This document shows, piece by piece, positions 25,773 through 34,179 of a stretch of 64,000 nt of DNA. The DNA lies in contig CBDDKO010000002.1 in NCBI GenBank assembly GCA_965230275.1, positions 1,798,001 through 1,862,000 of the forward strand. The letters are read 5' to 3'. A program made the translations under genes and the position numbers. Positions within the stretch are counted from its first letter, which is position 1. The number at the start of each line of letters is the position of its first letter. This stretch comes from JAJRRS01 sp965230275. GTDB lineage: Bacteria; Planctomycetota; Phycisphaerae; Phycisphaerales; Phycisphaeraceae. The notes beneath the pieces are model-generated. The model saw only the letters and a program-made list of their open reading frames with translations, was not told the DNA's origin and searched no databases.

Positions 25773-27626
25773 TCAGGCCGCCTCAGGCTTGTAGGGCATG
25801 TGCAACGTAAACGTGCTGCCCTGGTTCAGTTCACTGGTTGCTTCGATGTCGCCGCCGTGACGCCGCACGATCTCCCGCGCGATCGGCAGGCCCAGGCCCG
25901 TCCCCGTGATCCCGGACAGCCGGCTGTCCTTGGCGCGGTAGAACCGATCGAAGACCTTCGCCAACTCGTCCTTGTCGATCCCGATGCCCTTGTCCTTGAC
26001 CGCCACAGTCAGTTGACCATCCTCCGCCGACGCCGACACGACCACCTCGCCCCCGTCGGTCGAGTACTTGATCGCGTTGCCCAAGAGGTTGTGTAGCGAG
26101 ATCGCCAGCTTGTCGCGGTCGCCCTGGATCACCGGCAGCTTCGGCGGCAGGTCGAGCTTCAGGCTCACCTGCTTCTCCTCCGCCTGCTGACGGAAGTCTT
26201 CCGCCAGGTCGGCAAACAGTGCATCCAGCCGGATGTCGTCGTGGCGCAGCGTCATCGAGCCCGCCTCGATCTCCGAGACCGACAGCATGTCGTTGACAAC
26301 CTGTGCAAGCCGCTGGCTCTCTTGGTTAATGACGTTCAGGCACCGGCCGCGCAGCTTGGCGTCTTCCTCGCCGTCGTCCACCGCGGCTTCCACGTTCAGG
26401 CTGATGTTCGTCAGCGGCGTCCGCAACTCGTGCGCCACCTGCGCGACAAAGTCGCGGCGGGTCTGCTCAGCCACACGCTGCTGGGTCACGTCCTCGATCA
26501 CAACCAGCACCTTCTTATTCGGCCCCTCGCCGGTCAGGCGGATGCTGTGCCGGAAGGCCTCGAGGTGCCCGGTCTGCTCGCACACGGTCTCGTGGGTCCG
26601 GCGTCGGCCGTCCTTACCCGCCGCGACCTCGTCTATCAGTTCAACCACGGTCGGGTCATCAAAGACGCCGCCCACCTCCGCGTTGAGCATGTCCTCGCGC
26701 GAGGACTTGAGCAGCACCGCCGCCGCCCCGTTGACGTAGGTGACACGCATCTGGGTGCTGATGAGTATCACGCCGTGCCACAGCGCGTCGCCGATCAGCG
26801 CGAAAGACCCCGATCCCGCCTCACCGCTGGCTGCCGAGGCGAGTGCACGGTCCAGCAGCGAGGACTTGTCTCGCTCTTCACGTTGGTTCACAAGCTGGTT
26901 CCATGCCTTGACCTCCGGTCCCATCTGATCGCTGACCTTCAGTGCATCCGGCTCGGCTTCGCCTCTGTCGATCGACAGCAGCGCCTCACGGATCATGACG
27001 TACGGCGCCACCCGGCTTTTTGCAGGACGCCACAGCAGCACGATCAAGATTAGAACGCCCCCTGTTATCGTCGCCGTCACCACGGGCGTCATGTTCTCCC
27101 CGAGGCCCGCGCCGGCAAGCTGTTCGGTCTCCGTGGCGACATGCAGCGTCACCGCCCCACGCCCGGGCAGCTGGATCGGATAGCGGATCGACAGCTCGCC
27201 TTCGCTGACGTTCTGGATCACCTCGTCGATCGTCTGCCCGGCCGGCCATTCGTCGGGCAGCGCATGAGCGGTTACTTCCGAGGGGGTCTGGTCGGCCAGG
27301 ATCGATCCGTCGGGCAGCTCGATCCGGCACTTGGTGTAAGACACCTGCCGGCCCGCCTCGACGAGCAGGCGGCGCGTCGCGCTGAGGTCGCCATCGGAAA
27401 GCATGGCGTGTGTGCTGTCAGCCAGCAACTGCGACACAGAGATCACCCGGGCCGTGCTTGCCGCCACCGTTGCCGTTCGCTCGGCGCGCATCGACCACCA
27501 GCCCATGACGCACAGACCGATCAGCACCGATGCCGCCATCGCCGCGACGATCGGCCCGATCAACGCTTCGGCGGGTCCCAGCCAGGGCTTACGGTTTGTT
27601 TGGGTGTGCTCTCCTGTCTCCTGCAT
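25773..27626 (-). CDS. Membrane sensor histidine kinase (PAS, HisKA, HATPase_c)
   Basis: Start taken at 27626 because AAGGAG lies nine bases upstream and the N-terminal helix follows; the frame stays open to 27845. The 617-residue protein has a membrane helix (LIGPIVAAMAASVLIGLCVMG), a periplasmic sensor region, a second helix (TATITGGVLILIVLLW), a PAS domain, the phospho-acceptor His in VAHELRTPLTN, and the ATP site with N box NLLGNAIKYS, G1 box DKGIGIDKDEL and G2 box GTGLGLPIA. No receiver gene is adjacent; the one at 13019 is a possible partner. It heads the pilus operon, six bases from the STAS gene. Confidence 0.93.
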   Translation of the reverse strand: MQETGEHTQTNRKPWLGPAEALIGPIVAAMAASVLIGLCVMGWWSMRAERTATVAASTARVISVSQLLADSTHAMLSDGDLSATRRLLVEAGRQVSYTKCRIELPDGSILADQTPSEVTAHALPDEWPAGQTIDEVIQNVSEGELSIRYPIQLPGRGAVTLHVATETEQLAGAGLGENMTPVVTATITGGVLILIVLLWRPAKSRVAPYVMIREALLSIDRGEAEPDALKVSDQMGPEVKAWNQLVNQREERDKSSLLDRALASAASGEAGSGSFALIGDALWHGVILISTQMRVTYVNGAAAVLLKSSREDMLNAEVGGVFDDPTVVELIDEVAAGKDGRRRTHETVCEQTGHLEAFRHSIRLTGEGPNKKVLVVIEDVTQQRVAEQTRRDFVAQVAHELRTPLTNISLNVEAAVDDGEEDAKLRGRCLNVINQESQRLAQVVNDMLSVSEIEAGSMTLRHDDIRLDALFADLAEDFRQQAEEKQVSLKLDLPPKLPVIQGDRDKLAISLHNLLGNAIKYSTDGGEVVVSASAEDGQLTVAVKDKGIGIDKDELAKVFDRFYRAKDSRLSGITGTGLGLPIAREIVRRHGGDIEATSELNQGSTFTLHMPYKPEAA

Positions 27627-27915
27627 ACACAACTCCTTGGACCACAACCGCAAGAAAACGCAGCTACGGCCTGAGGAATATCGGCAAGCTGACCGGGCTC
27701 CTGAGGTTGTAAGCCGGGCTAGCCAACGGAATACACAGGTTTGTCTCACCCGATAACACACGCGCTCGTTTGCAATCACACCGGCCATGCCTATAAGCGG
27801 TCGATGCACCTGATGAGATGTCCGATAAACGTAAGTAACAAACAACCCCGTAGGTGGACCGGGGCTGGCTTGTATGTGGGACTGATTGTGAAGGGGCCGC
27901 GAAGCGATCGGCCGC

Positions 27916-28611
27916 TTAGTATGCGGACATGGTGTCGTACCGGTAGGTCATCCGCTCGGGGTCGAAGCGATCGAACACGGCCACGTGCCCGTCGGCAAAC
28001 GCGGTATTCAGCATGCCGTCGTGGTGCGGGGCCCAGTGTGAATCGCTCTCAGAGAAGACCTGGGTCATGAAGGAGTAGTCGTCCTTGTCGGCGTCGGCCA
28101 CAGGCCCCTGGTCGGCGAAGCGGCTGAAGTTGTTGTCGCCGGTAAGCACAAAGCTGTCGGCGAAACGGATCTTCTCACGGTCGACCGCGGCGAACTGGCC
28201 CTCGGCTTCGATCGTGGCCGCACGGGCACCGAGGAAGTAGTGGTACGAGCTGTTCAGCGGGTAGGCGGCACAACCGGCAAGCGTGCTCTTGTCAGTCAGG
28301 TACGGCATGACCTGTTCCATCCACGAAGGCTTGTGGGTCTTCGGGTCGATCTCCCGCCAAGGCACCAGCCCGCCGGCGATCGTGTACAGGCTCTTGTTGT
28401 CGTCGGCGAACCGGTTCAGCCCGTCGTCGATCCGCTTCAATTCGATCGCGCAACCGATCTGTCTCGACGCCGACCGGACGCCGCGCAGCGACGGCAGCAC
28501 GAGCACCGCCAACACCGCCAGCACGATAAGCGTGACCATCAGCTCGATGATCGTGTAGCCCTCACGCGGGTTGCTAGGTTCACGCCGGAATGTCGATTGC
28601 TTCAAAACCAT
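27916..28611 (-). CDS. Prepilin-like protein with H-X9-DG motif
   Basis: A 231-residue protein starting MVLKQSTFRREPSNPREG. The prepilin site EGYTIIELMVTLIVLAVLAV is followed by VLPSLRGVRSASRQIGCAIELKRI, and the C-terminus has HHDGMLNTAFADGHV, the H-X9-DG signature of the large DUF1559-type family common in planctomycetes. These are thought to be exported via the prepilin pathway, but their role is unknown. The start at 28611 is the last ATG before the prepilin site. The 289 bases between this gene and the kinase hold no clear motif. Confidence 0.85.
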   Translation of the reverse strand: MVLKQSTFRREPSNPREGYTIIELMVTLIVLAVLAVLVLPSLRGVRSASRQIGCAIELKRIDDGLNRFADDNKSLYTIAGGLVPWREIDPKTHKPSWMEQVMPYLTDKSTLAGCAAYPLNSSYHYFLGARAATIEAEGQFAAVDREKIRFADSFVLTGDNNFSRFADQGPVADADKDDYSFMTQVFSESDSHWAPHHDGMLNTAFADGHVAVFDRFDPERMTYRYDTMSAY

Positions 28612-28759
28612 GATCGAGCCCCACACAGATGCATCCTCATGGGTGAGTCTGGCAACGTCCGCCATTATAGCCATCGCCCCCACCTGCCACTACTGATATC
28701 GACGATCCGGGCCCGAAAAGTACAGGTCCGGGCGCTGTTATCACTCTGTTAACGCGTTA

Positions 28760-29347
28760 TTAATCCGCCAGGGCCGAATCCACCGCTTCACAGAGGCTGT
28801 GATAGATCAGCTGGTGGGCCTCCTGGATGCGGGCGGTGACGTCCTGACGGACGACGAATTCAACATCCGCCTGGCCCCTGGCCTGACCGCCGTCCTTGCC
28901 CAGCAGCGTGATCGTCGCGAGGCCAAGCGCCTTGGCCTGCTCGATCGCCTTGAGGACGTTCGGCGAGTTCCCACTCGTGGAGATCGCCAGCAGCACGTCG
29001 CCGGGCCGGCCATACGCCTCGACCTGCCTTGCGAAGACCTCATCGAATCCGTAGTCGTTGCTGACAGCCGTCAACGTGGCGGGCGAATCACTGAGCGCGA
29101 TCGCGGCGTAGCCTTTGCGCTCCTTGACGAATCGGCCGACGATCTCCGCGGCGATGTGCGACGCATCAGCCGCGCTGCCGCCGTTGCCGCAGATCAGCAG
29201 CGTACGACCGGCCTTCAGCGCCTCAGCCAAGAGCGACGCCGCCCGGTTGAGCGCCTCGCCGTGCGCGCTGAGGTTCTGAAGGGTGTTCACCGCCTCGGCG
29301 ATGTTGGCGTCAAGAATGTCTTTGGCGTTGTCCGTCGGCATAAGCAA
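28760..29347 (-). CDS. gmhA: Phosphoheptose isomerase (sedoheptulose 7-phosphate isomerase)
   Basis: A 195-residue SIS-domain protein. ICGNGGSAADASHIAAEIVGRF, ISTSGNSPNVL and the C-terminal QEAHQLIYHSLCE are hallmarks of GmhA, which makes D-glycero-D-manno-heptose 7-phosphate, the first step to ADP- or GDP-heptose for the cell surface. The other heptose genes (hldE, gmhB) are not nearby. It lies downstream of a deoxyhypusine-synthase-like gene with a heptad repeat array in between. Confidence 0.92.
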   Translation of the reverse strand: MLMPTDNAKDILDANIAEAVNTLQNLSAHGEALNRAASLLAEALKAGRTLLICGNGGSAADASHIAAEIVGRFVKERKGYAAIALSDSPATLTAVSNDYGFDEVFARQVEAYGRPGDVLLAISTSGNSPNVLKAIEQAKALGLATITLLGKDGGQARGQADVEFVVRQDVTARIQEAHQLIYHSLCEAVDSALAD

Positions 29348-29380
29348 TCATCTATCGAAGAATCGGATTCTGGTTCAAAC

Positions 29381-29429
29381 CTTCCGGGGGTCTGGGGACT
29401 CCGGGGGCCGGGGGCCGGGGGCCGGGGGT
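29381..29429. repeat. Heptad repeat array between the DHS-like gene and gmhA
   Basis: Seven 7-base units in exact phase; four in a row are CGGGGGC or CGGGGGT on the + strand. The array begins at the stop codon of the upstream gene (its TGA is directly followed by CCCCCGG on the coding strand) and ends 34 bases before gmhA. Confidence 0.8.
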
Positions 29430-30523
29430 CAGCGGAGGCGCTCGACCAGGTTGGCGAGCACCACGCGGTTGTCGCCGCAGAGATAGTCTAACGTCCCGCC
29501 CATCCGGACGAAGGATTTGCAGAACCGCAGGTAGTATGCCGGGCTGTCCATCGGCGGCTCGCCCCGCGTCCAGTCCCAGCCCCCGCCGTCCTGGATATCC
29601 ACGACCGCCATGTGATGGCCCTCGACCCGCTTGCCCTCGGGGATCAGCAGGTTGTTCGCCAGGCTCATCGCTTTCTCGAAGACCTGCGGGCTCATGATCG
29701 CCGAGCCGACGCTCAGGTACACCCCGCCGGAGAGGTGCTTGACCCCGTCGGCGAAGATGCGTGTGTCGGTCGCGCTGGCCCGGCCGATCGCCCCGCCGTG
29801 GAACAGCGGGTGGTTCGTGATGATGTCGTACCCGATACCGGGGTGGACCGTCAGGGGGACTTTGTTTTGATACGACCCGGCGAGCGCGGTGTACTGTTTG
29901 TACGGATGCTCGATCGTGTGCTTGCCGGGGGCGAGTTGGTAGTGGGTCATCACGTTGAGCAGGTCGGCCCGAGCCGCCGTGCGCTCATCGGCCGGGCTGT
30001 CAGCGATCTGCCTTCCAAGCGTGTCGGGGTTCGGGAAGGTCAGCCCGTCCTCGGCGACCATCCGCCCCACCGCTTCGCCCCAGCCGATGCCGTCGGCCGC
30101 ACCGACCAGCGCCGCGAGGTTCAGGTAGCGCCCGGTCTCGTCCCACGTGCCGAACCGGCCGAGGGGCGTGTTGTCGCGGACCGACTCGCTGGACGCGCCC
30201 TGATACGCGAACTCCCAGTCGTGGATGATCCCCGCGCCCTGCGTCGAAAGGTGGGTGATCAGCCCGGTCTCCAAGAGCGCATTAATCAACGGCCCGCAGC
30301 CGTTCTTGATGACGTGCGCCCCGTAGACCAGCATCACCGAGGCATTGCGCTGGTTCGCCTCATGGATGCGATCCGCCAGCCGATCGATCTGGCCGCGCAT
30401 CGCACCGGGATCGGGGGCTTTGTCGGCCGGGTCGATCGCGTCCGCCTCAATCTGGATAAAGCTCTTGCGCTTCGCCAGCGGCTGCACGTCGATCTGATCG
30501 GGATTGATCGCGTCGTAAGGCAT
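29429..30523 (-). CDS. Deoxyhypusine synthase-like conserved protein
   Basis: A 364-residue protein starting MPYDAINPDQIDV. The segments VMLVYGAHVIKNGCGPLINAL, LITHLSTQGAGIIHDWEFAY and GVYLSVGSAIMSPQVFEKAM suggest an NAD-binding Rossmann fold of the deoxyhypusine synthase type. Bacteria do not make hypusine, so the real reaction is probably different (for example homospermidine-type chemistry or a sugar-related step); this is inference. Neighbouring gmhA hints at surface-sugar metabolism. An upstream alternative start (30547) exists. Confidence 0.55.
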   Translation of the reverse strand: MPYDAINPDQIDVQPLAKRKSFIQIEADAIDPADKAPDPGAMRGQIDRLADRIHEANQRNASVMLVYGAHVIKNGCGPLINALLETGLITHLSTQGAGIIHDWEFAYQGASSESVRDNTPLGRFGTWDETGRYLNLAALVGAADGIGWGEAVGRMVAEDGLTFPNPDTLGRQIADSPADERTAARADLLNVMTHYQLAPGKHTIEHPYKQYTALAGSYQNKVPLTVHPGIGYDIITNHPLFHGGAIGRASATDTRIFADGVKHLSGGVYLSVGSAIMSPQVFEKAMSLANNLLIPEGKRVEGHHMAVVDIQDGGGWDWTRGEPPMDSPAYYLRFCKSFVRMGGTLDYLCGDNRVVLANLVERLR

Positions 30524-30581
30524 GATTGCACCACACGGTCTACGCAAACGCCCGCAGCGTCAAGTCAAGCCGTCAGACGAA

Positions 30582-30609
30582 TAGAAAACCCCCGCCGGAA
30601 GACGGGGGT
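30582..30609 (-). terminator. Intrinsic terminator after acpP
   Basis: Read on the - strand, CCCCCG and CGGGGG form a 6-bp stem with an 8-base loop, followed by TTTTCTAT. It closes the pta-ackA-DUF4954-acpP unit. Confidence 0.82.
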
Positions 30610-30649
30610 AATCAGGGGGAGAATGAGTTGTTGAGCTTCTCACGGAGAT

Positions 30650-30883
30650 TTAGAGGTATTCTTCGATGAACGTTACGGCCGTGCCCACGTCCTTGACGCC
30701 CAGGGCGCCTTGCTCGTCCATCTCGATGTCGAACTCCTCTTCGAACGCCGCGACCAGTTCCACACTCTGGATCGACTCGGCGCCCAGGTCTTCGACGAAT
30801 CGCGACTCGTCCTTGATCATCGACGCATCGATCTTCAGCGTCTCGGCTACAACTTTCTTCACGCGGTCCGCAGTATCTGACAT
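30650..30883 (-). CDS. acpP: Acyl carrier protein
   Basis: A 77-residue acidic protein carrying the phosphopantetheine attachment site as GAESIQSVEL (the usual form is GADSLDTVEL; the serine is kept). The rest (AAFEEEFDIEMDEQGAL; FIEEYL) fits ACP. AAGGAG lies before the start. It is not beside fabD/fabF as the main ACP normally is; instead it follows a DUF4954 gene and acetate genes, and its serine motif is atypical. It may be a second, specialised ACP. Confidence 0.88.
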   Translation of the reverse strand: MSDTADRVKKVVAETLKIDASMIKDESRFVEDLGAESIQSVELVAAFEEEFDIEMDEQGALGVKDVGTAVTFIEEYL

Positions 30884-30901
30884 AGCTTCTGGCTCCTTGA
30901 T

Positions 30902-32899
30902 TTACGCGCTGACGGACAGCGCCTGCTTGATCTTTTCGATCCGGGTGTTCAGGTCCTCGATGGCCTGCTTCATCTGCTTGATGAACTTGTTGTTGTCGTA
31001 GGTGCCGCGCACCGCCTCGAAGTCGGCGGCGACGTCGTCCGGCGAGCCGTCTTGCCCGAAGCCGACCTGCGTCACGGTATCATACTCCTTCGTCGCGTCG
31101 ATCAGGATCAGCTTCAGGAACTTGCTCTGATCGGTCAGCAGCTGGTCGGCGAGCTTGTCGGCTGACTCGGCGGTCAGCGCATCGATGTCTGCCTCGAACA
31201 CCTTGTTGTACGCCTCGCGGACCCAGGCCCACTCGTCGATCGCATAGTCGGCGTGCACAGCGTCCAACGCCTTCTCGAACCCGGCGACCTCCGTGATCTT
31301 GCCCGACTCGATGTCGGCATAAACGGATGCCAACCGATCAGCCGGCATCATCTGCCCGCCGATGTCCACCCACTTATAGCTATACACCGCCTTCGGATCG
31401 GCGGCGAGCGCTTCGCTAAGCGCCACACCCTTATTGAGCGCCTCCTCGACCTTGGCGACGACCTTGTCCAGCAGGTAGGTATGGATACCCGAGCGGTAAT
31501 ACTTCACGCCGCCACGCAGCAGCACGCGCTTGACCTGCGCGCCCTCGATCGTGACGGTGTCCACCGACTTGTCGGTCGTGTCCATCAGCTCTTTGACGCG
31601 GTCGAATCCGTTGATCATCCGGCCGACCACCAGCGGGCAGAACACGTCGAACGACAGCCGGTCGCGCTTGACCGAGCCCTTCCGCCGGTCGCGCATGGGC
31701 CACTTCATGCCGTCGCGCACCGTGCCGACGGTCGACAGGTTCAGCCCCGGCACGACCATGCACCGCCCATCGTGCGCCGCCTCGATGTGGCTGAACGGCA
31801 GGTCGCTCAGATCGAACGTCCGCGTGTGCTTGCCCAGCACGACCGAGAACGGCCCGACCCGGCAGGGCCACATCAGGTAGCTGAAACTCCCGGTCTTGCA
31901 GCCGCGCTCCAGCTTGCCCTCGTGCACCGGCCCGAGCTTGTACATGTGGTTGCTCTGGTTCGTCCCGCTGCCAGCGTTGTAGAAACTGAACGCCCCGGCG
32001 ATCAGCAGCGTCGACTTGTGGTGCGTCACGGTGTAGGGCCCGGCGAACACGCTGCACGCCTCGCCGTGGAACCCCTCGCAGTTAGCGAAGAAGAGCGAAC
32101 CCTCTGCGGAGAACTGCTTGCCGATCTGGCAGCCCTGACCGACATAGGTCTTACTGACGATCGCGCCCTCGGTGACCTTCGTGCCCTCGGCAATAATGAA
32201 GTCGTGCGCCTGAACATCATCGCCAATCAGTGTCGGCGCATCCTCGGCAGACAACACGGTGCCGTTGACCAGGGCGCTTGCGCCCCAGACGGTGGCATCC
32301 TCGCCGATGTTCACGTCAATGATCCGGCCCACTGAAGCAATCTTCGTGCCAGCGCCGATCGTGCCGACGTCGGACTTCGCCGAATCGATCGCCTGCTGGG
32401 CGTATGCATCGAGCTTCTCGATGAGCTTGGGCTTGTAGCGGTGCATGCACAGCAGGTGTGCGAACTGGCTGGACATCTCGTTGAAGAGCCTGACCTCCCG
32501 GCCGCCGCCCTCGTTGAGCACCTCGACCTCGACGCCGTTGCCGAAGGACGCGCCGGGGTTCGTCTGCATCACGCCGACGTCTTCGATGCACGCGCCGTCA
32601 CCTACGAGGTAGTTGGCGATGTGTGAGCCGATCCGGGCGATGCGTACGTTGTCGCCGATCGTGGTGTTGATGAGCGTGGCTTCTTCGATCCCCGCCGGGC
32701 GCTTCAGCCCCGAGGCGGTGGCGACCTCGCCGCTTAACGCGCCGAGCTTCACCGTGCCCTCGAAGATGACATCGTGGACCTTCGCCGTATCGAAACCGTC
32801 CACGGCATGCACGGCCGACCAGTCCGCCGCACGGCAGCCCTGGGTTTTGAGCTGCTCGACCTGAAGGTCGGTCAGCGGTGTGTACTGCTTATCCGTCAT
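30902..32899 (-). CDS. DUF4954 family protein (left-handed beta-helix repeats)
   Basis: A 665-residue protein. The N-terminal half is rich in hexapeptide-type repeats (IEEATLINTTIGDNVRIARIG; IIDVNIGEDATVWGASALV), which build a left-handed beta helix like those of acyl- and nucleotidyl-transferases. The C-terminal half is helical (about 480-665), ending in a coiled coil. The overall pattern matches DUF4954, a family of unknown function known from Bacteroidetes and planctomycetes. It starts three bases after ackA stops and is followed by acpP, so an acyl transfer role using ACP is an attractive guess. Confidence 0.75.
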   Translation of the reverse strand: MTDKQYTPLTDLQVEQLKTQGCRAADWSAVHAVDGFDTAKVHDVIFEGTVKLGALSGEVATASGLKRPAGIEEATLINTTIGDNVRIARIGSHIANYLVGDGACIEDVGVMQTNPGASFGNGVEVEVLNEGGGREVRLFNEMSSQFAHLLCMHRYKPKLIEKLDAYAQQAIDSAKSDVGTIGAGTKIASVGRIIDVNIGEDATVWGASALVNGTVLSAEDAPTLIGDDVQAHDFIIAEGTKVTEGAIVSKTYVGQGCQIGKQFSAEGSLFFANCEGFHGEACSVFAGPYTVTHHKSTLLIAGAFSFYNAGSGTNQSNHMYKLGPVHEGKLERGCKTGSFSYLMWPCRVGPFSVVLGKHTRTFDLSDLPFSHIEAAHDGRCMVVPGLNLSTVGTVRDGMKWPMRDRRKGSVKRDRLSFDVFCPLVVGRMINGFDRVKELMDTTDKSVDTVTIEGAQVKRVLLRGGVKYYRSGIHTYLLDKVVAKVEEALNKGVALSEALAADPKAVYSYKWVDIGGQMMPADRLASVYADIESGKITEVAGFEKALDAVHADYAIDEWAWVREAYNKVFEADIDALTAESADKLADQLLTDQSKFLKLILIDATKEYDTVTQVGFGQDGSPDDVAADFEAVRGTYDNNKFIKQMKQAIEDLNTRIEKIKQALSVSA

Positions 32900-32902
32900 T
32901 AC

Positions 32903-34105
32903 TTACCCTTTCAAGCAGGCTTGACTCATTTCGTAGGTGTCGATCGCGATGGCGGCCTCCTCGTTGGTCGGGATGACCAGCACGGCCACGGCGCTATCGT
33001 CGGAACTGATCTTCGAGGCGCCCTTGGCGCTCTGGTTCACGTCCATGTCCAGCTCGACACCGATCTGTTTGAGGTTCGAGCAGATCGCGGCGCGTGTCTC
33101 GGGTGCGTTCTCGCCGATCCCGCCGGTGAAGACGATCGCGTCGAGCGAGCCGAGCACGGCCGAGTAGGCCCCGATGTACTTCTTGATGCGGTAGGCGAAC
33201 ACGTCCAGCGCGAGCTGCGCCCGTTCATCGCCCTGCTTCGCTTTCTCCGTCAGCGTCCGCATATCATTGCTTGTGCCCGATAGGCCCAGCACGCCGGACT
33301 GTTTATTGCAGAGCTTGTTCAGGTCTTCCACCGTATAACCCTTGTCCGCGAGGTAGAACAGGATCGCCGGGTCGAAGTCGCCGGTGCGTGTGCCCATCGG
33401 GACGCCTTCGAGCGGCGTCAGGCCCATCGACGTGTCGATGCTCTTGCCGTTGCGGACCGCGGCGATCGAGCTGCCGTTGCCAAGGTGGCAGGTGATGCAG
33501 TTGATGTCGTACTTGTGCCAGCCCATCATCTCAGCGGCCTTGCGCGCGACCCAGCGGTGGCTCGTGCCGTGGAACCCGTACCGACGGATGCCGTACTTCT
33601 CGTAGAGCTCGTAAGGCAGGGCATACATGTACGCGACCTCGGGGATCGTCGTGTGGAATGCCGTATCAAAACAGGCGATCTGCGGCACGTCCGGCATGGC
33701 GTGCTGCGCGGCGCGGATACCCGTCAGGTTCGGCGGGTTGTGCAGCGGCGCGAGGTCGGCGACCTTCTCGATCGACGCGATCACCTCGTCATTGATCACC
33801 ACCGACCCGGTAAACGCCTCACCGCCATGCACCACGCGGTGGCCCACCGCCTTGATCTCAGCGATGTCCTTGATCACCCCGCCATCGGGATTGATAAGCG
33901 CATCGATGATCAGTTCCATCCCGGCGTCGTGATCGGGGGCCGGCTGCTCGAGCGTGACCTTCTCGCCGTTGTGTTCGTAGATCAGTGCCGACTTCTCGTT
34001 GCCGATCCGATCGACCAGGCCCTTGGCGACGACCTTCTGATCGGGCATGTCGAAGAGCTGAAACTTGATCGACGAGCTGCCGCAATTGACGACTAATACA
34101 AGCAT
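32903..34105 (-). CDS. ackA: Acetate kinase
   Basis: Makes ATP and acetate from acetyl phosphate, or the reverse. The 400-residue protein has the N-terminal phosphate loop VNCGSSSIKFQLF, FDTAFHTTIPEVAYMYALP, the HRWVARKAAE segment, and GGIGENAPETRA with the acetate-kinase signature. Full length. It lies downstream of pta with a heptad repeat array in the spacer, and runs into the DUF4954 gene. Confidence 0.96.
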   Translation of the reverse strand: MLVLVVNCGSSSIKFQLFDMPDQKVVAKGLVDRIGNEKSALIYEHNGEKVTLEQPAPDHDAGMELIIDALINPDGGVIKDIAEIKAVGHRVVHGGEAFTGSVVINDEVIASIEKVADLAPLHNPPNLTGIRAAQHAMPDVPQIACFDTAFHTTIPEVAYMYALPYELYEKYGIRRYGFHGTSHRWVARKAAEMMGWHKYDINCITCHLGNGSSIAAVRNGKSIDTSMGLTPLEGVPMGTRTGDFDPAILFYLADKGYTVEDLNKLCNKQSGVLGLSGTSNDMRTLTEKAKQGDERAQLALDVFAYRIKKYIGAYSAVLGSLDAIVFTGGIGENAPETRAAICSNLKQIGVELDMDVNQSAKGASKISSDDSAVAVLVIPTNEEAAIAIDTYEMSQACLKG

Positions 34106-34137
34106 CTGTGTAAGCTCCTATTGTGTGAGCATTGCAA

Positions 34138-34179
34138 GCTTCCAGGGGTTCCGTGGGCACTTCCGGGGCTTCCGGGGGT
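34138..34179. repeat. Heptad repeat array between pta and ackA
   Basis: Six exact 7-base units, ending in CGGGGGT on the + strand. On the coding strand the array starts at the pta stop codon (TAA followed by CCCCCGG), exactly as at 29429. Confidence 0.75.

Noticed and set aside
27627..27915. Promoter of the pilus operon in the spacer before the kinase
   Set aside because: Candidate hexamers (for example TTGCAA) lack a partner at correct spacing.
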